From: Sulfitobacter sp. D7
Lineage (GTDB): Bacteria; Pseudomonadota; Alphaproteobacteria; Rhodobacterales; Rhodobacteraceae
Direction: 5' to 3'
Length of the DNA stretch: 64,000 bases
Assembly (NCBI RefSeq): GCF_003611275.1
Contig: NZ_CP020694.1
Coordinates: 558,001-622,000 of the forward strand
Numbering within the stretch: the first letter of the stretch is position 1; each line of letters opens with the position of its first letter. Under the pieces are notes generated by a model. That model was not told the origin of the DNA. It searched no databases and saw only the letters and a list, made by a program, of their open reading frames with translations. Of this stretch, positions 27,616 through 37,284 are shown piece after piece. Made by a program: the position numbers and the translations under genes.

Positions 27616-29628
27616 ATGACAAATCCGCTGCTCGCTGACTGGAACACGCCCTTCGGCATCGCCCCCTTTGACCGCATTTCAGACGATGATTTCGCCCCCG
27701 CGCTTGAGGAGGCATTGACCGCCCACCGGGCCGAGATCGACGCCATCGCAGAGAACCCCGCGGCGCCCAGCTTTGCCAATACGATCGAGGCGCTCGAAGC
27801 ATCCGGCGACGCGCTCGACAAGGTGCTGAGCGTGTTCTTCACCGTCGCGGGGGCCGACAGCAACGGCGCGCGCGAGGCGTTGCAGCGCGATTTCTCGCCC
27901 AAGCTCGCCGCGCATCAATCGGCGATCTCGGGCAACACCAAGCTCTTTGCCCGCATCGCTGCCATCTGGGAGGCCCGCGACACGCTCGATCTGACCGAGG
28001 AGCAGGCCCGCGTGCTGATGCTGACGCATCGCGGCTTCGTCCGCTCTGGCGCGGCGTTGACCGGGGCGGCCGCCGAGCGGATGAAAGAGATCAAGGCGCG
28101 GCTGGCGGTGCTCGGCACGCAGTTCACGCAAAACCTGCTGGCCGATGAGCGGGACTGGTTCATGCCGCTGTCGGAGGGCGATCTGACCGGCCTGCCGGAT
28201 TTCGCGCTCGACGCCGCTCGCGCGGCGGGCAAGGAGAAGGGCGCGGAGGGCCCGGTGGTCACGCTCTCGCGGTCGCTGATCACACCCTTCCTGCAATTCT
28301 CAGACCGTCGCGACCTGCGCGAAAAGGCGTTTCGTGCGTGGGAAGCACGCGGTGCGAATGGCGGGGAAACCGACAACCGCGACATCGCTGCCGAAACGCT
28401 GGTCCTGCGCAAGGAGCGGGCGGAACTTCTGGGCTATGAAAATTTCGCCGCCTACAAGCTGGAAACCGAAATGGCCAAGACGCCGGACGCCGTGCGCGAC
28501 TTGCTGATGTCGGTTTGGAAACCTGCCAAGGCGCAGGCCGACGCCGATGCCGAGGTGTTGACCGCGCTGATGCGCGAGGACGGCGTGAACGGGGCGCTGG
28601 AGCCATGGGATTGGCGCTACTACGCCGAAAAGCGCCGCGCGGCAGAGCATGACCTCGATGAGGCGGCGCTGAAACCCTATTTCCAGCTCGATCGGATGAT
28701 CGACGCGGCCTTTGACTGTGCCAACCGGTTGTTCGGCTTGGCGTTCGCGCCGCTCGACGTGCCGCTCTACCACGCCGACTGCCGGGCGTGGGAGGTGACG
28801 CGGAACGGCAAGCATGTGGCGGTCTTTATCGGCGATTACTTCGCGCGCGGCTCGAAGCGTTCGGGCGCATGGTGTTCGGCTATGCGGAGCCAAGCGAAGT
28901 TCCCCCGCGCGCAGGCGCCGGTGGTGATCAACGTCTGCAATTTCGCCAAGGGCGACCCGGCGCTGCTGTCCTATGACGACGCGCGCACGCTGTTTCACGA
29001 ATTCGGCCATGCGCTACACCAGATGCTGTCGGACGTGACCTATGAAAGCGTCAGCGGCACCTCGGTGGCGCGGGACTTTGTGGAATTGCCCAGCCAGCTT
29101 TATGAGCATTGGCTGGACCAGCCCGAGGTCTTGCAGAAATTCGCCACCCACGCCCGCACGGGCGAGCCGATGCCGCGTGAGATGTTGGACAAGGTGCTGG
29201 CGGCGTCGACCTTCGACATGGGGTTCCAGACGGTGGAATATATCGCCTCGGCCCTCGTCGATCTAGAGTTCCACGACGGTGCCCCGCCCGCCGATCCGAT
29301 GGCGAAACAGGCCGAGGTGCTCAGCAGCATCGGCATGCCTCAGGCGATCCGGATGCGCCACGCCACGCCGCAATTCGCGCATGTCTTCTCGGGTGACGGA
29401 TATTCCAGCGCCTATTACAGCTACATGTGGTCCGAGGTGATGGACGCCGACGCTTTCGCCGCCTTCGAAGAAGCGGGCGGCGCCTTTGACGCGGAGCGCG
29501 CCGAAGCGTTGGAGACCCACATCCTATCGACCGGCGGCAGCCGCGATCCGGCAGAGCTTTATACCGCGTTCCGGGGGCGACTGCCGGGGGTGGAGGCGCT
29601 GCTCAAAGGGCGCGGGCTGGCGGCCTGA
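27616..29628 (+). CDS. M3 family oligopeptidase (Dcp/PrlC type)
   Basis: A 670-residue zinc metallopeptidase that cleaves short peptides. The HEFGH zinc motif begins at residue 461 (TLFHEFGHALHQM), followed by the third-ligand region RDFVELPSQLYEHW. The N-terminal helical half (TPFGIAPFDRISDDDFAPALEEAL) and the C-terminal FSGDGYSSAYYSYMWSEVMDADAF also match. There is no signal peptide, so it is cytoplasmic. Length and motifs fit dipeptidyl carboxypeptidase or oligopeptidase A; the two are hard to tell apart here. A strong hairpin follows the stop. Confidence 0.94.
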   Translation: MTNPLLADWNTPFGIAPFDRISDDDFAPALEEALTAHRAEIDAIAENPAAPSFANTIEALEASGDALDKVLSVFFTVAGADSNGAREALQRDFSPKLAAHQSAISGNTKLFARIAAIWEARDTLDLTEEQARVLMLTHRGFVRSGAALTGAAAERMKEIKARLAVLGTQFTQNLLADERDWFMPLSEGDLTGLPDFALDAARAAGKEKGAEGPVVTLSRSLITPFLQFSDRRDLREKAFRAWEARGANGGETDNRDIAAETLVLRKERAELLGYENFAAYKLETEMAKTPDAVRDLLMSVWKPAKAQADADAEVLTALMREDGVNGALEPWDWRYYAEKRRAAEHDLDEAALKPYFQLDRMIDAAFDCANRLFGLAFAPLDVPLYHADCRAWEVTRNGKHVAVFIGDYFARGSKRSGAWCSAMRSQAKFPRAQAPVVINVCNFAKGDPALLSYDDARTLFHEFGHALHQMLSDVTYESVSGTSVARDFVELPSQLYEHWLDQPEVLQKFATHARTGEPMPREMLDKVLAASTFDMGFQTVEYIASALVDLEFHDGAPPADPMAKQAEVLSSIGMPQAIRMRHATPQFAHVFSGDGYSSAYYSYMWSEVMDADAFAAFEEAGGAFDAERAEALETHILSTGGSRDPAELYTAFRGRLPGVEALLKGRGLAA

Positions 29629-29640
29629 GCCTTGACGCGG

Positions 29641-29660
29641 CCGGGGGTTAGTACCCCCGG
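29641..29660. terminator. Bidirectional hairpin terminator
   Basis: A perfect 8-bp stem CCGGGGGT / ACCCCCGG (29641-29648 and 29653-29660) has a TAGT loop. It lies 12 nt after the M3 peptidase stop. It includes the stop codon of the convergent reductase gene, so it probably ends both transcripts. Confidence 0.6.
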
Positions 29661-30586
29661 TCGCGGTCTACCAGATGTAGCAGAGGCTCTCCGGCCTCAC
29701 TGCGGCGGATGTTCTCGGCGATGACTTCCGAGGCCGTCTCATTGCGCGTGGCCGCCGCGAGATGCGGGGTCACGGTGACGCGCGGATGCGCCCAGTAGGG
29801 GTGATCCTCAGGCAGCGGTTCCACGCGGAAGACATCCAGCGTGGCATGGGCAATCTGCCCGCTGTCGAGCGCGGCAAGCAGGGCGTCATCATCAATCAGC
29901 GGGCCACGACCGGGGTTGATGATGAACGCGCCTTTGAGCATCTGCGCCAGTGTCTCGGCATTTAGCACATCTCGCGTGGCGGGGGTGTCGGGCATCAGCA
30001 GCACGGCGATCTCGGCCCGTTTCAGCGTTTCTGTCAGGCCCGCATCGCCATGCAGGCAGCGCACGCCCTCGATCTGCTTTTCGCTGCGCGACCAGCCGGT
30101 CACATCGAAGCCAAGACCCACCAACGCTGCGGCTACCGCTTGGCCGAGCGCACCGATGCCCAGCACCGCCACGCCCCGTTCGCGTGCCAGTGGCGGGGTG
30201 CGCGGCTCCCATTTAGCGTCCTCGCGCAGAATGTCCGCATCCATCCCCAGATGATGGCGCAGCACATGGCCCGTGACCCATTCGACCATGCCGTGGGTCA
30301 GGCCGAAATCGACCATCCGTGTCAGCGGGATATTCAAGGTCTCATTGCCGGTGATCGCCTCCACCCCGGCCCAGAGGTTCAGCACCGCTTTGGCGCGGGT
30401 GTAGGGGGTGAAATCCTGCAAGTCGCTGTTGGGGGCATAGACGATATAATCGACCTCTTCGGGCGGCAGGTCGGTGGCGAGTGTGAAATCCCGCCCCGGC
30501 AGGGCCTTGCGCAGCGCGTCGTTCAACGGTTTTTCGTAGCCGTCCCAGCGTTCGGCTTTGGCGGCGAAGAGAATATTGATCGTCAT
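29648..30586 (-). CDS. ghrA: Glyoxylate/hydroxypyruvate reductase A-like D-2-hydroxyacid dehydrogenase
   Basis: A 312-residue NAD(P)H-dependent dehydrogenase. The Rossmann motif is in GVAVLGIGALGQAVAAALVGLGFDVTGWSRS. The catalytic Arg lies in INPGRGPLIDDDALLAAL, and the Glu/His pair in LDVFRVEPLPEDHPYWAHPRVTVTPH. The sequence pattern is that of the GhrA group, which reduces glyoxylate and hydroxypyruvate. It starts 3 bp after rodA and could be read through from the cell-shape operon, although a functional link is not obvious. Confidence 0.88.
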   Translation of the reverse strand: MTINILFAAKAERWDGYEKPLNDALRKALPGRDFTLATDLPPEEVDYIVYAPNSDLQDFTPYTRAKAVLNLWAGVEAITGNETLNIPLTRMVDFGLTHGMVEWVTGHVLRHHLGMDADILREDAKWEPRTPPLARERGVAVLGIGALGQAVAAALVGLGFDVTGWSRSEKQIEGVRCLHGDAGLTETLKRAEIAVLLMPDTPATRDVLNAETLAQMLKGAFIINPGRGPLIDDDALLAALDSGQIAHATLDVFRVEPLPEDHPYWAHPRVTVTPHLAAATRNETASEVIAENIRRSEAGEPLLHLVDRDRGY

Positions 30587-30589
30587 GAA

Positions 30590-31729
30590 TTACCTCGGTC
30601 TATGAACATGCGCCGATTGCACCAACCCAAAGGCCAGAAGCAGCACCAACATGGCCGAGCCGCCATAGCTCACCATCGGCAGCGGCACGCCAACCACAGG
30701 GGCCAGCCCCATGACCATCGACATGTTAACGGCGAAAAAGAGAAAGAAGTTGAGCGCGATGCCCAGTGTCAGCAGGCTTGAGAACCGGTCTTTGTTCTTC
30801 ACCGCCGAGGCCACGCAGAACAGGATGATCAGCGCATAAAGCCCCAGCAGAGAGACGCCGCCGACGAAGCCGAACTCTTCGGCCAGCGTGGTAAAGATAA
30901 AGTCGGTGTGTTTCTCGGGCAAGAAGTTCAGCCGCGACTGGGTGCCCTGCATGTAGCCACGCCCAGACCAGCCGCCCGAGCCGAGCGCGATCTTGGATTG
31001 GGTGATGTGGTAGCCCGCGCCAAGCGGGTCTTGGCTGGGGTCGAGAAAAGTGTCGATGCGGCGGTATTGGTAATCTTTGAGCAGTTGCCACGGGGTGCCG
31101 CGCGATTGGAAGACGGCGGTGACCAGCCCGATGGCGGCGGTGATGACGGCGGCGAAATAGGCCCAATGCACACCTGCAAGGAACATCAGCCCGCCCCCGG
31201 CGGTCAAAAGCAGGATCGAGGTGCCCAAGTCGGGCTGTTTCAGGACCAAAGCGGTGGGGACCACGATGATCAGGATCGGGAGCAGGACCCAAAAGGGGCG
31301 CGAGACCTTTTTGACCGGCAGCCAGTCGTAATAGGCGGCCAGAAACAGCACCAGCGTGATCTTCATCAGCTCCGACGGTTGCAACCGCATAAAGCCGATG
31401 TCGATCCAACGCTGCGCGCCCATGCCGACAGAGCCAAAGAGTTCGACCGCGACCAGTAGCACCAAGGTCGCCCCATAGGCCACGCCCGACAGATTGCGCC
31501 AGAGCCAGATCGGCACCATCGCGACGGTAAACATGATCGCAATGCCCATGCCAAAACGCTTCATCTGCGGTTCAGCCCAAGGGGAGAATGACCCGCCAGC
31601 GACCGAGTAGAGCATCAAGAACCCCACGCCCGCGACACTGGTCAACAGGATCGCCAGCGGCCAGTTCATGAAAAGGATCTTGCGCAGCCCCGTGGGGACG
31701 GATTTGACCGTATGCTCAAGATAGCTCAT
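30590..31729 (-). CDS. rodA: Rod-shape peptidoglycan glycosyltransferase RodA
   Basis: A 379-residue SEDS-family membrane protein that polymerises lipid II during elongation, together with PBP2. About ten hydrophobic helices are seen. Family signatures are GAQRWIDIGFMRLQPSELMKI, LKQPDLGTSILLL with the catalytic Asp region, FLPEKHTDFIFTTLAEEFGF, and VPLPMVSYGGSAML. Its ATG overlaps the mrdA stop by 4 bp. It is the last gene of mreB-mreC-mreD-mrdA-rodA. Confidence 0.96.
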   Translation of the reverse strand: MSYLEHTVKSVPTGLRKILFMNWPLAILLTSVAGVGFLMLYSVAGGSFSPWAEPQMKRFGMGIAIMFTVAMVPIWLWRNLSGVAYGATLVLLVAVELFGSVGMGAQRWIDIGFMRLQPSELMKITLVLFLAAYYDWLPVKKVSRPFWVLLPILIIVVPTALVLKQPDLGTSILLLTAGGGLMFLAGVHWAYFAAVITAAIGLVTAVFQSRGTPWQLLKDYQYRRIDTFLDPSQDPLGAGYHITQSKIALGSGGWSGRGYMQGTQSRLNFLPEKHTDFIFTTLAEEFGFVGGVSLLGLYALIILFCVASAVKNKDRFSSLLTLGIALNFFLFFAVNMSMVMGLAPVVGVPLPMVSYGGSAMLVLLLAFGLVQSAHVHRPR

Positions 31730-33675
31730 GCCTGATCGTCTCCCGCTACGCTGGCCGAGGTTTCCGGCGCGGTGTCGCGCAGCTCTTCTTGCTGGGTGGC
31801 GATGCGGCCCCGGTCGGACTTGGGGTAGGCTTCGAGCGGCGGCTCGCCCCCGGCCATGGCCTGCAACATCACGTCGCGCGCAATCGGGGCGGCGGCGGTT
31901 GATCCGCCCCCCCCGTGTTCCACCAGCACGCAGGCCGCGTATTTGGGTTTGTCGTAGGGCGCGAAGCACACGAACAGCGCGTGGTCGCGGCGCTCCCACG
32001 GCAGGTCGGCGTTGCTGGTCACACCACGGGCGCGTTCGGCGGCGGTGATGTTGCGCACCTGACTGGTGCCGGTCTTGCCCGCCATGCGCATCGTGTCGTC
32101 GATGATGCGGCTGCGATAGCCGGTGCCGCGGCGGTCGTTGACCACGTCGTACATCGCTTTGCGCAATTGGCGCAGGTTGTTCTCGTTCAGGCCCATCGGC
32201 TCGCCCGCGCCGCTGGGTTGCTCCACCCCGTCGATGGATTTAATCAGCCGCGGCGCCACCGCGCGCCCGGTGGCGATCCGCGCGCTCATCACCGCGAGTT
32301 GCAGTGGGGAGGACAGGGTAAAACCCTGCCCGATGGAGGCGTTGACCGTGTCGCCCACGACCCAATCCTCGCCCCGGGCCGAGCGTTTCCACTGTTTGGT
32401 CGGCGCAAGCCCACCCGCGACCGAAGACAGCGCCAGATCGTGTTTGATCCCAAGGCCAAAGCGGTTCGACATGGCGGTGATCTTTTCGATGCCCACCTTC
32501 ACGGCGAGGTCGTAGTAATAGACGTCGCAGGATTGTTTCAGCGAATCCTGTAAATTAACCCATCCGTGGCCCGCGCGTTTCCAGCAGTGGAACCGCCGCC
32601 CCGCGACCTCCAGATGGCCGGGGCAATATACCGTCTCTTCGGGGCCGACGATGCCCTCTTCGATAGCGGCGAGTGCGACGATCATCTTGAAGGTTGAACC
32701 GGGCGGGTAGGTGCCCTGCACCGGCTTGTTCACCAAGGGTCGGTATTTGGAATTCAACAGCGGATTATAATCCGCCGAGGAGATGCCGCCGATAAAGAGG
32801 TTCGGGTCATAGCTGGGCGATGAGGCGAGTGCGGCCAGATCGCCATTCTCGCAATCGATGATGACCACGGCGGCGCTTTCTTCACCCAGACGGGCCTGCA
32901 CATAGCGTTGCAGATTGGCATCCACGGTCAGCTGCAGGTCGGCCCCGGCCTGACCTTCGCGCCGCTCCAACTCGCGCATCACGCGGCCTGTGGCGTTCAC
33001 CTCTACATGTTTGGTGCCCGCCGCACCGCGCAGCAGGTTCTCGGCGCGGGCTTCGACGTTGATCTTGCCGATTTGAAAGCGCGGGATGCGCAGCACCTGA
33101 TCGGGGTTTTCCAGCGCGTCGAGGTCGGCTTGGCTCACGCGGCCCACGCGGCCCACCACATGGGCGAAATCCGCGCCGCGCGGGTAGACGCGTGTCAGGC
33201 CTACTTCGGGGGTGACGCCGGGCAGGGCAGGGGCGTTGACGCTGACCTTGCTCACGACCTCCCAACTCACGTCATCGACGATGGTGACGGGCAAGAAGGG
33301 CGCAGAGCGGGCCATCTCGGTCATGGCGCGTTCGCGGGTTTCGTCATCAATTTCGATAACTTGGGCCAAACGTTCCATCACCGCCGCCACGTCGCCCGCG
33401 TCTTCGCGCACCATGACGATCCGGTAGGAGGGCACGTTGTCGGCAAGCTGTACGCCGTTGCGGTCGAAAATCTCACCGCGGGAGGGCGGGATCAGGCGGA
33501 TGTTGATGCGGTTCTCTTCGGCGAGCAGGCGAAATTGGTCGGCCTGATCGACCTGCAGATAGCGCATCCGCGCGGCCAGACCGCCCATGAACAGCAGTTG
33601 CGCCCCGCCCAAAAGCGCGGCGCGTCGGGTCAGGCGCGTGTGGTTTGCATCGTTGTCGGCGCGGCTACGTCTCAT
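31726..33675 (-). CDS. mrdA: Penicillin-binding protein 2
   Basis: A 649-residue class B transpeptidase for cell elongation, anchored by one N-terminal helix (AALLGGAQLLFMGGLAARM). The dimerisation domain (GEIFDRNGVQLADN) is followed by the transpeptidase domain with SxxK in YPPGSTFKMIV, the SxD motif in SLKQSCDVYYYDLAV and KTG in AGKTGTSQV. All catalytic motifs are intact. Gene order places it between mreD (15 bp gap) and rodA (4 bp overlap). Confidence 0.96.
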   Translation of the reverse strand: MRRSRADNDANHTRLTRRAALLGGAQLLFMGGLAARMRYLQVDQADQFRLLAEENRINIRLIPPSRGEIFDRNGVQLADNVPSYRIVMVREDAGDVAAVMERLAQVIEIDDETRERAMTEMARSAPFLPVTIVDDVSWEVVSKVSVNAPALPGVTPEVGLTRVYPRGADFAHVVGRVGRVSQADLDALENPDQVLRIPRFQIGKINVEARAENLLRGAAGTKHVEVNATGRVMRELERREGQAGADLQLTVDANLQRYVQARLGEESAAVVIIDCENGDLAALASSPSYDPNLFIGGISSADYNPLLNSKYRPLVNKPVQGTYPPGSTFKMIVALAAIEEGIVGPEETVYCPGHLEVAGRRFHCWKRAGHGWVNLQDSLKQSCDVYYYDLAVKVGIEKITAMSNRFGLGIKHDLALSSVAGGLAPTKQWKRSARGEDWVVGDTVNASIGQGFTLSSPLQLAVMSARIATGRAVAPRLIKSIDGVEQPSGAGEPMGLNENNLRQLRKAMYDVVNDRRGTGYRSRIIDDTMRMAGKTGTSQVRNITAAERARGVTSNADLPWERRDHALFVCFAPYDKPKYAACVLVEHGGGGSTAAAPIARDVMLQAMAGGEPPLEAYPKSDRGRIATQQEELRDTAPETSASVAGDDQA

Positions 33676-33690
33676 CTCATCGCTCCCCGA

Positions 33691-34230
33691 TCACACCCGT
33701 TTGCCAAGCGCATCCAGATCGCCCGGCGCGGTTTTGCGCACGCCCATGATACCATGGGTCACGGCCACGATCAGCGGATAAGCGAGCGCTGTCAGTGCCA
33801 ATTCCGTGAGGTTCAGCGTCATGGCGGGCGTGGGCACCAGCGCAAGGCTCAGCAGAATGCGGTTGGCAAAGATCACCATGGTCAGGATCACCACCACGGT
33901 CAGCCATTCGGCGGCAAAGCTCGCATCCCGCAGTTGCCGCCCCCGCGATTTGAGGTTTTCGACCCCGATCAGCGCCAGCACCGCCCAAAGGCCGGGCGGA
34001 CGTTGTAGCAAGAGATCGGCCAGCAGGAAAACCAACGCCAGAAAGAGCGCGGGCACATATTCAGGCCGTCTCAGCCCCCAAGCGCAGGCGAAGCCCAACA
34101 GCAGGTCCGGCCCGGCCCAAGGGCGCGGGGTCGTCTCAAGCGGAAGCAGGTGGAAGAACAAGATCACCAGCGCCAGCGCAACAAAGCTCAGGCGCATGAC
34201 CCACAGGCGGCTGCGTGACAGATCGGTCAT
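33691..34230 (-). CDS. mreD: Rod shape-determining protein MreD
   Basis: A 179-residue hydrophobic protein with about five membrane segments, found in the exact mreD slot. Sequence conservation is low in this family. The recognisable part is PDLLLGFACAWGLRRPEYVPALFLALVFLLADLLLQRPPGLWAV, including the loop in which MreD proteins carry their best-conserved residues. It overlaps mreC by 4 bp. Its role is to support assembly of the elongation complex in the inner membrane. Confidence 0.9.
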   Translation of the reverse strand: MTDLSRSRLWVMRLSFVALALVILFFHLLPLETTPRPWAGPDLLLGFACAWGLRRPEYVPALFLALVFLLADLLLQRPPGLWAVLALIGVENLKSRGRQLRDASFAAEWLTVVVILTMVIFANRILLSLALVPTPAMTLNLTELALTALAYPLIVAVTHGIMGVRKTAPGDLDALGKRV

Positions 34231-35129
34231 GGCTGCACTCCGACCGGCGCCGCCGGGTCGGCCAAGGGGCCATCGGAGGTGATGACATGGGCGGTGTCCG
34301 GCACGGTTTCATTGCCATGGTGGCGCAACACGCGCAGGAACTCCAACCGCTCGTAATCCGCCGCCAGCCTGACGCGAAGACGCCCGCCCGGATCGGCGGC
34401 GACCTGACCGATCAGGATGCCCGCCGGGAACACCCCGCCATCGCCCGAGCTGATCACCCGGTCACCGGGGCGGACCAATTCACGGTTCTCGATGAAGTCC
34501 AAGGGCGGCGCGGCGCTGTTGTCGCCCGCCACGATGGCCCGCTGGCCCGAAGGCTGGATCGTCGCCGGAATGCGGCTGGAAGCGTCGGTGAGCAGGATCA
34601 CGCGCGCGGTGTTCTTGCCCACGCCTGCAATGCGGCCCACAAGGCCGATGCCGTCCATCGTGGCCCAACCTTCAACCAGCCCATCACGCGCGCCGACGTT
34701 CAGCAGCACCGATTGGCGGTAGGGCGATCCGCTGTCGGCCAGAACGGTGCCGGTGATGAATGTGAGGCGCGGGTCAAGCCGCACGTTGTTTAGATCCAGC
34801 AGGCGGGCGTTCTCTTGCTCTAGCTGAAGGGCCGCTTCTTTCCACGCCTGCATCTGCCGCAGTTCCGAACGCAGTTCGCGGTTCTGTTCGCTCAGACGTT
34901 GGTAGCTCTGGAAATCGCGCAGAAGGTTAATCGTGCCTGTCACCGGGGCCATGGCCCAATCAAGGTTCGGCACGAAACGGTCGGTCACCTGCGCGCGGAA
35001 GCGTTCAACGCGGGGGCTGTCGATGCGCCAGAGCAGGAAAATCCCGACCAGCGCCAACACCAACACAGCCAGCAGCAACCGGCGCAGGGGGCCGGTGAAA
35101 TCGCTGGAACTGGAACGGTCTTTGGGCAT
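34227..35129 (-). CDS. mreC: Rod shape-determining protein MreC
   Basis: A 300-residue periplasmic scaffold with one N-terminal helix (LRRLLLAVLVLALVGIFLLW). A coiled-coil stretch follows (YQRLSEQNRELRSELRQMQAWKE...), then the beta-rich MreC domain (GSPYRQSVLLNVGARDGL, GLVGRIAGVGKNTARVILLTD). It links MreB to PBP2 and RodA. I prefer the ATG at 35129 over the GTG at 35147. It lies about 70 bp downstream of mreB. Confidence 0.93.
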   Translation of the reverse strand: MPKDRSSSSDFTGPLRRLLLAVLVLALVGIFLLWRIDSPRVERFRAQVTDRFVPNLDWAMAPVTGTINLLRDFQSYQRLSEQNRELRSELRQMQAWKEAALQLEQENARLLDLNNVRLDPRLTFITGTVLADSGSPYRQSVLLNVGARDGLVEGWATMDGIGLVGRIAGVGKNTARVILLTDASSRIPATIQPSGQRAIVAGDNSAAPPLDFIENRELVRPGDRVISSGDGGVFPAGILIGQVAADPGGRLRVRLAADYERLEFLRVLRHHGNETVPDTAHVITSDGPLADPAAPVGVQP

Positions 35130-35200
35130 CTGTGCCGAAACTCCCACCCGGTCAGGCGGGGCGGTGTCGCCGCGTGCCGGGTCTGGCTAATCTGCCAGTG

Positions 35201-36307
<1,107 letters not shown>

Positions 36308-36426
36308 CTATTGGCTCTTATAGGGCGCACGAGGTCAGGGTGAAAGGGGCAAGACCGCAAAGGTGGCGCGATATTGCCGCCGCGCTATCATAGCGCTGTA
36401 TATTTAAGGCGGAGGTCAGCGATACC

Positions 36427-37008
36427 ATGCAAAAGATACAGACACTTGGGGTGCATCACATCACCCTCACCGGGGCCGATCGGCAAAGTTCAATCGACTT
36501 CTGGGAGGGCGTTTTGGGAATGCCTTTCATTTTTGACCAGCCTAATTTGGATGACCCGGATGAGGGGCATTTGTATTTCGATCCGGGCGACGGACGGCTG
36601 ATCACGATTTTCACCAATGAGAACCGCAAGCGGGTGCACAATCGCACGCCGATGGATCCGGGCTGCGTGCATCATCTGGCCTTTGAGGTGGACCGCGCGA
36701 TGTTTGACCAAATCCCCGAGCGGTTAGAGGCGCGGGGCATCGGGCATTCGGGCGTGAAGGATCGAGGCTTTATGCATTCGATCTATTTCAAGGATCCGCT
36801 GGGTCTGTTGATTGAACTGGCCTGCTACACGTTCATCCCGCCGCGCGGGTCGAGCCATGCCGAGGTGATGCTAGAGGCGCATAAGCTGCGGGTTGCGGCG
36901 GGAGATGATCATATCCAGCGGCAACATCTGGCGGATGCGGTGGTGATGATTGTGGAGCGGGGGCAGGCGTCGCTGAGTGCGGATCGCGGGGCGAAGAACC
37001 CGTATTGA
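36427..37008 (+). CDS. VOC family protein (glyoxalase/dioxygenase superfamily)
   Basis: A 193-residue protein with the VOC fold: LGVHHITLTGADRQSSIDFWEGVLGMPFIF, then GDGRLITIFTN, and a second module GCVHHLAFEVD ... HSIYFKDPLGLLIELACY. The His-His-Glu metal ligands are in place (VHHITL, VHHLAF, LIELA). A C-terminal extension of about 50 residues is charged and helical. It resembles ring-cleaving or glyoxalase-like enzymes, but no substrate is suggested by its neighbours. It is divergent from mreB and stands alone. Confidence 0.87.
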   Translation: MQKIQTLGVHHITLTGADRQSSIDFWEGVLGMPFIFDQPNLDDPDEGHLYFDPGDGRLITIFTNENRKRVHNRTPMDPGCVHHLAFEVDRAMFDQIPERLEARGIGHSGVKDRGFMHSIYFKDPLGLLIELACYTFIPPRGSSHAEVMLEAHKLRVAAGDDHIQRQHLADAVVMIVERGQASLSADRGAKNPY

Positions 37009-37258
37009 GATTGGTTCTTCGGTGACGAATGCCACCCCAGCCCGGAGGAAAGCCGTAGGCGCCGGGCCATCGCCTGCTCGCTCCGTCACGCCGGAGGCGT
37101 GCCAGAATGTATTAGGCGCACCTTTGGTGCGACCGGGTAGGCGATTTGGTGAGGCTTGGCGCAACTTCGCGCACGCAAATCACAGCTGAACCATAAAGTG
37201 GCATGAACCGCCCGTCGGATCGCCGACCCGCGGGCAGGCGATGGCCCTCAAGCGAAAA
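37009..37258. repeat. Intergenic region with inverted repeats and serial hairpins
   Basis: This non-coding gap holds GGGCCATCGCCTGC at 37064-37077 and its exact reverse complement at 37234-37247, about 155 bp apart. Between them are small stems such as CACGCC-GGA-GGCGTG and CGCACC-TTT-GGTGCG. No protein of any likely family is encoded. It resembles a degenerate intergenic repeat element of the sort scattered in roseobacter genomes, but that is an inference. Confidence 0.45.
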
Positions 37259-37278
37259 GGGCGGGGTTTCCCCCGCCC
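37259..37278 (-). terminator. leuA rho-independent terminator
   Basis: Read on the minus strand, GGGCGGGG-GAAA-CCCCGCCC (37278 to 37259) is a perfect 8-bp stem with a GNRA-type loop followed by TTTT. It lies 6 nt after the leuA stop. Confidence 0.85.
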
Positions 37279-37284
37279 TCCGCA

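Noticed and set aside
28861..28915. A possible frameshift in the M3 peptidase, where the sequence briefly looks atypical (SKRSGAWCSAMRSQ)
   Set aside because: The frame re-enters conserved family sequence (VVINVCNFAKG, HEFGH) without a shift, so no break is needed.
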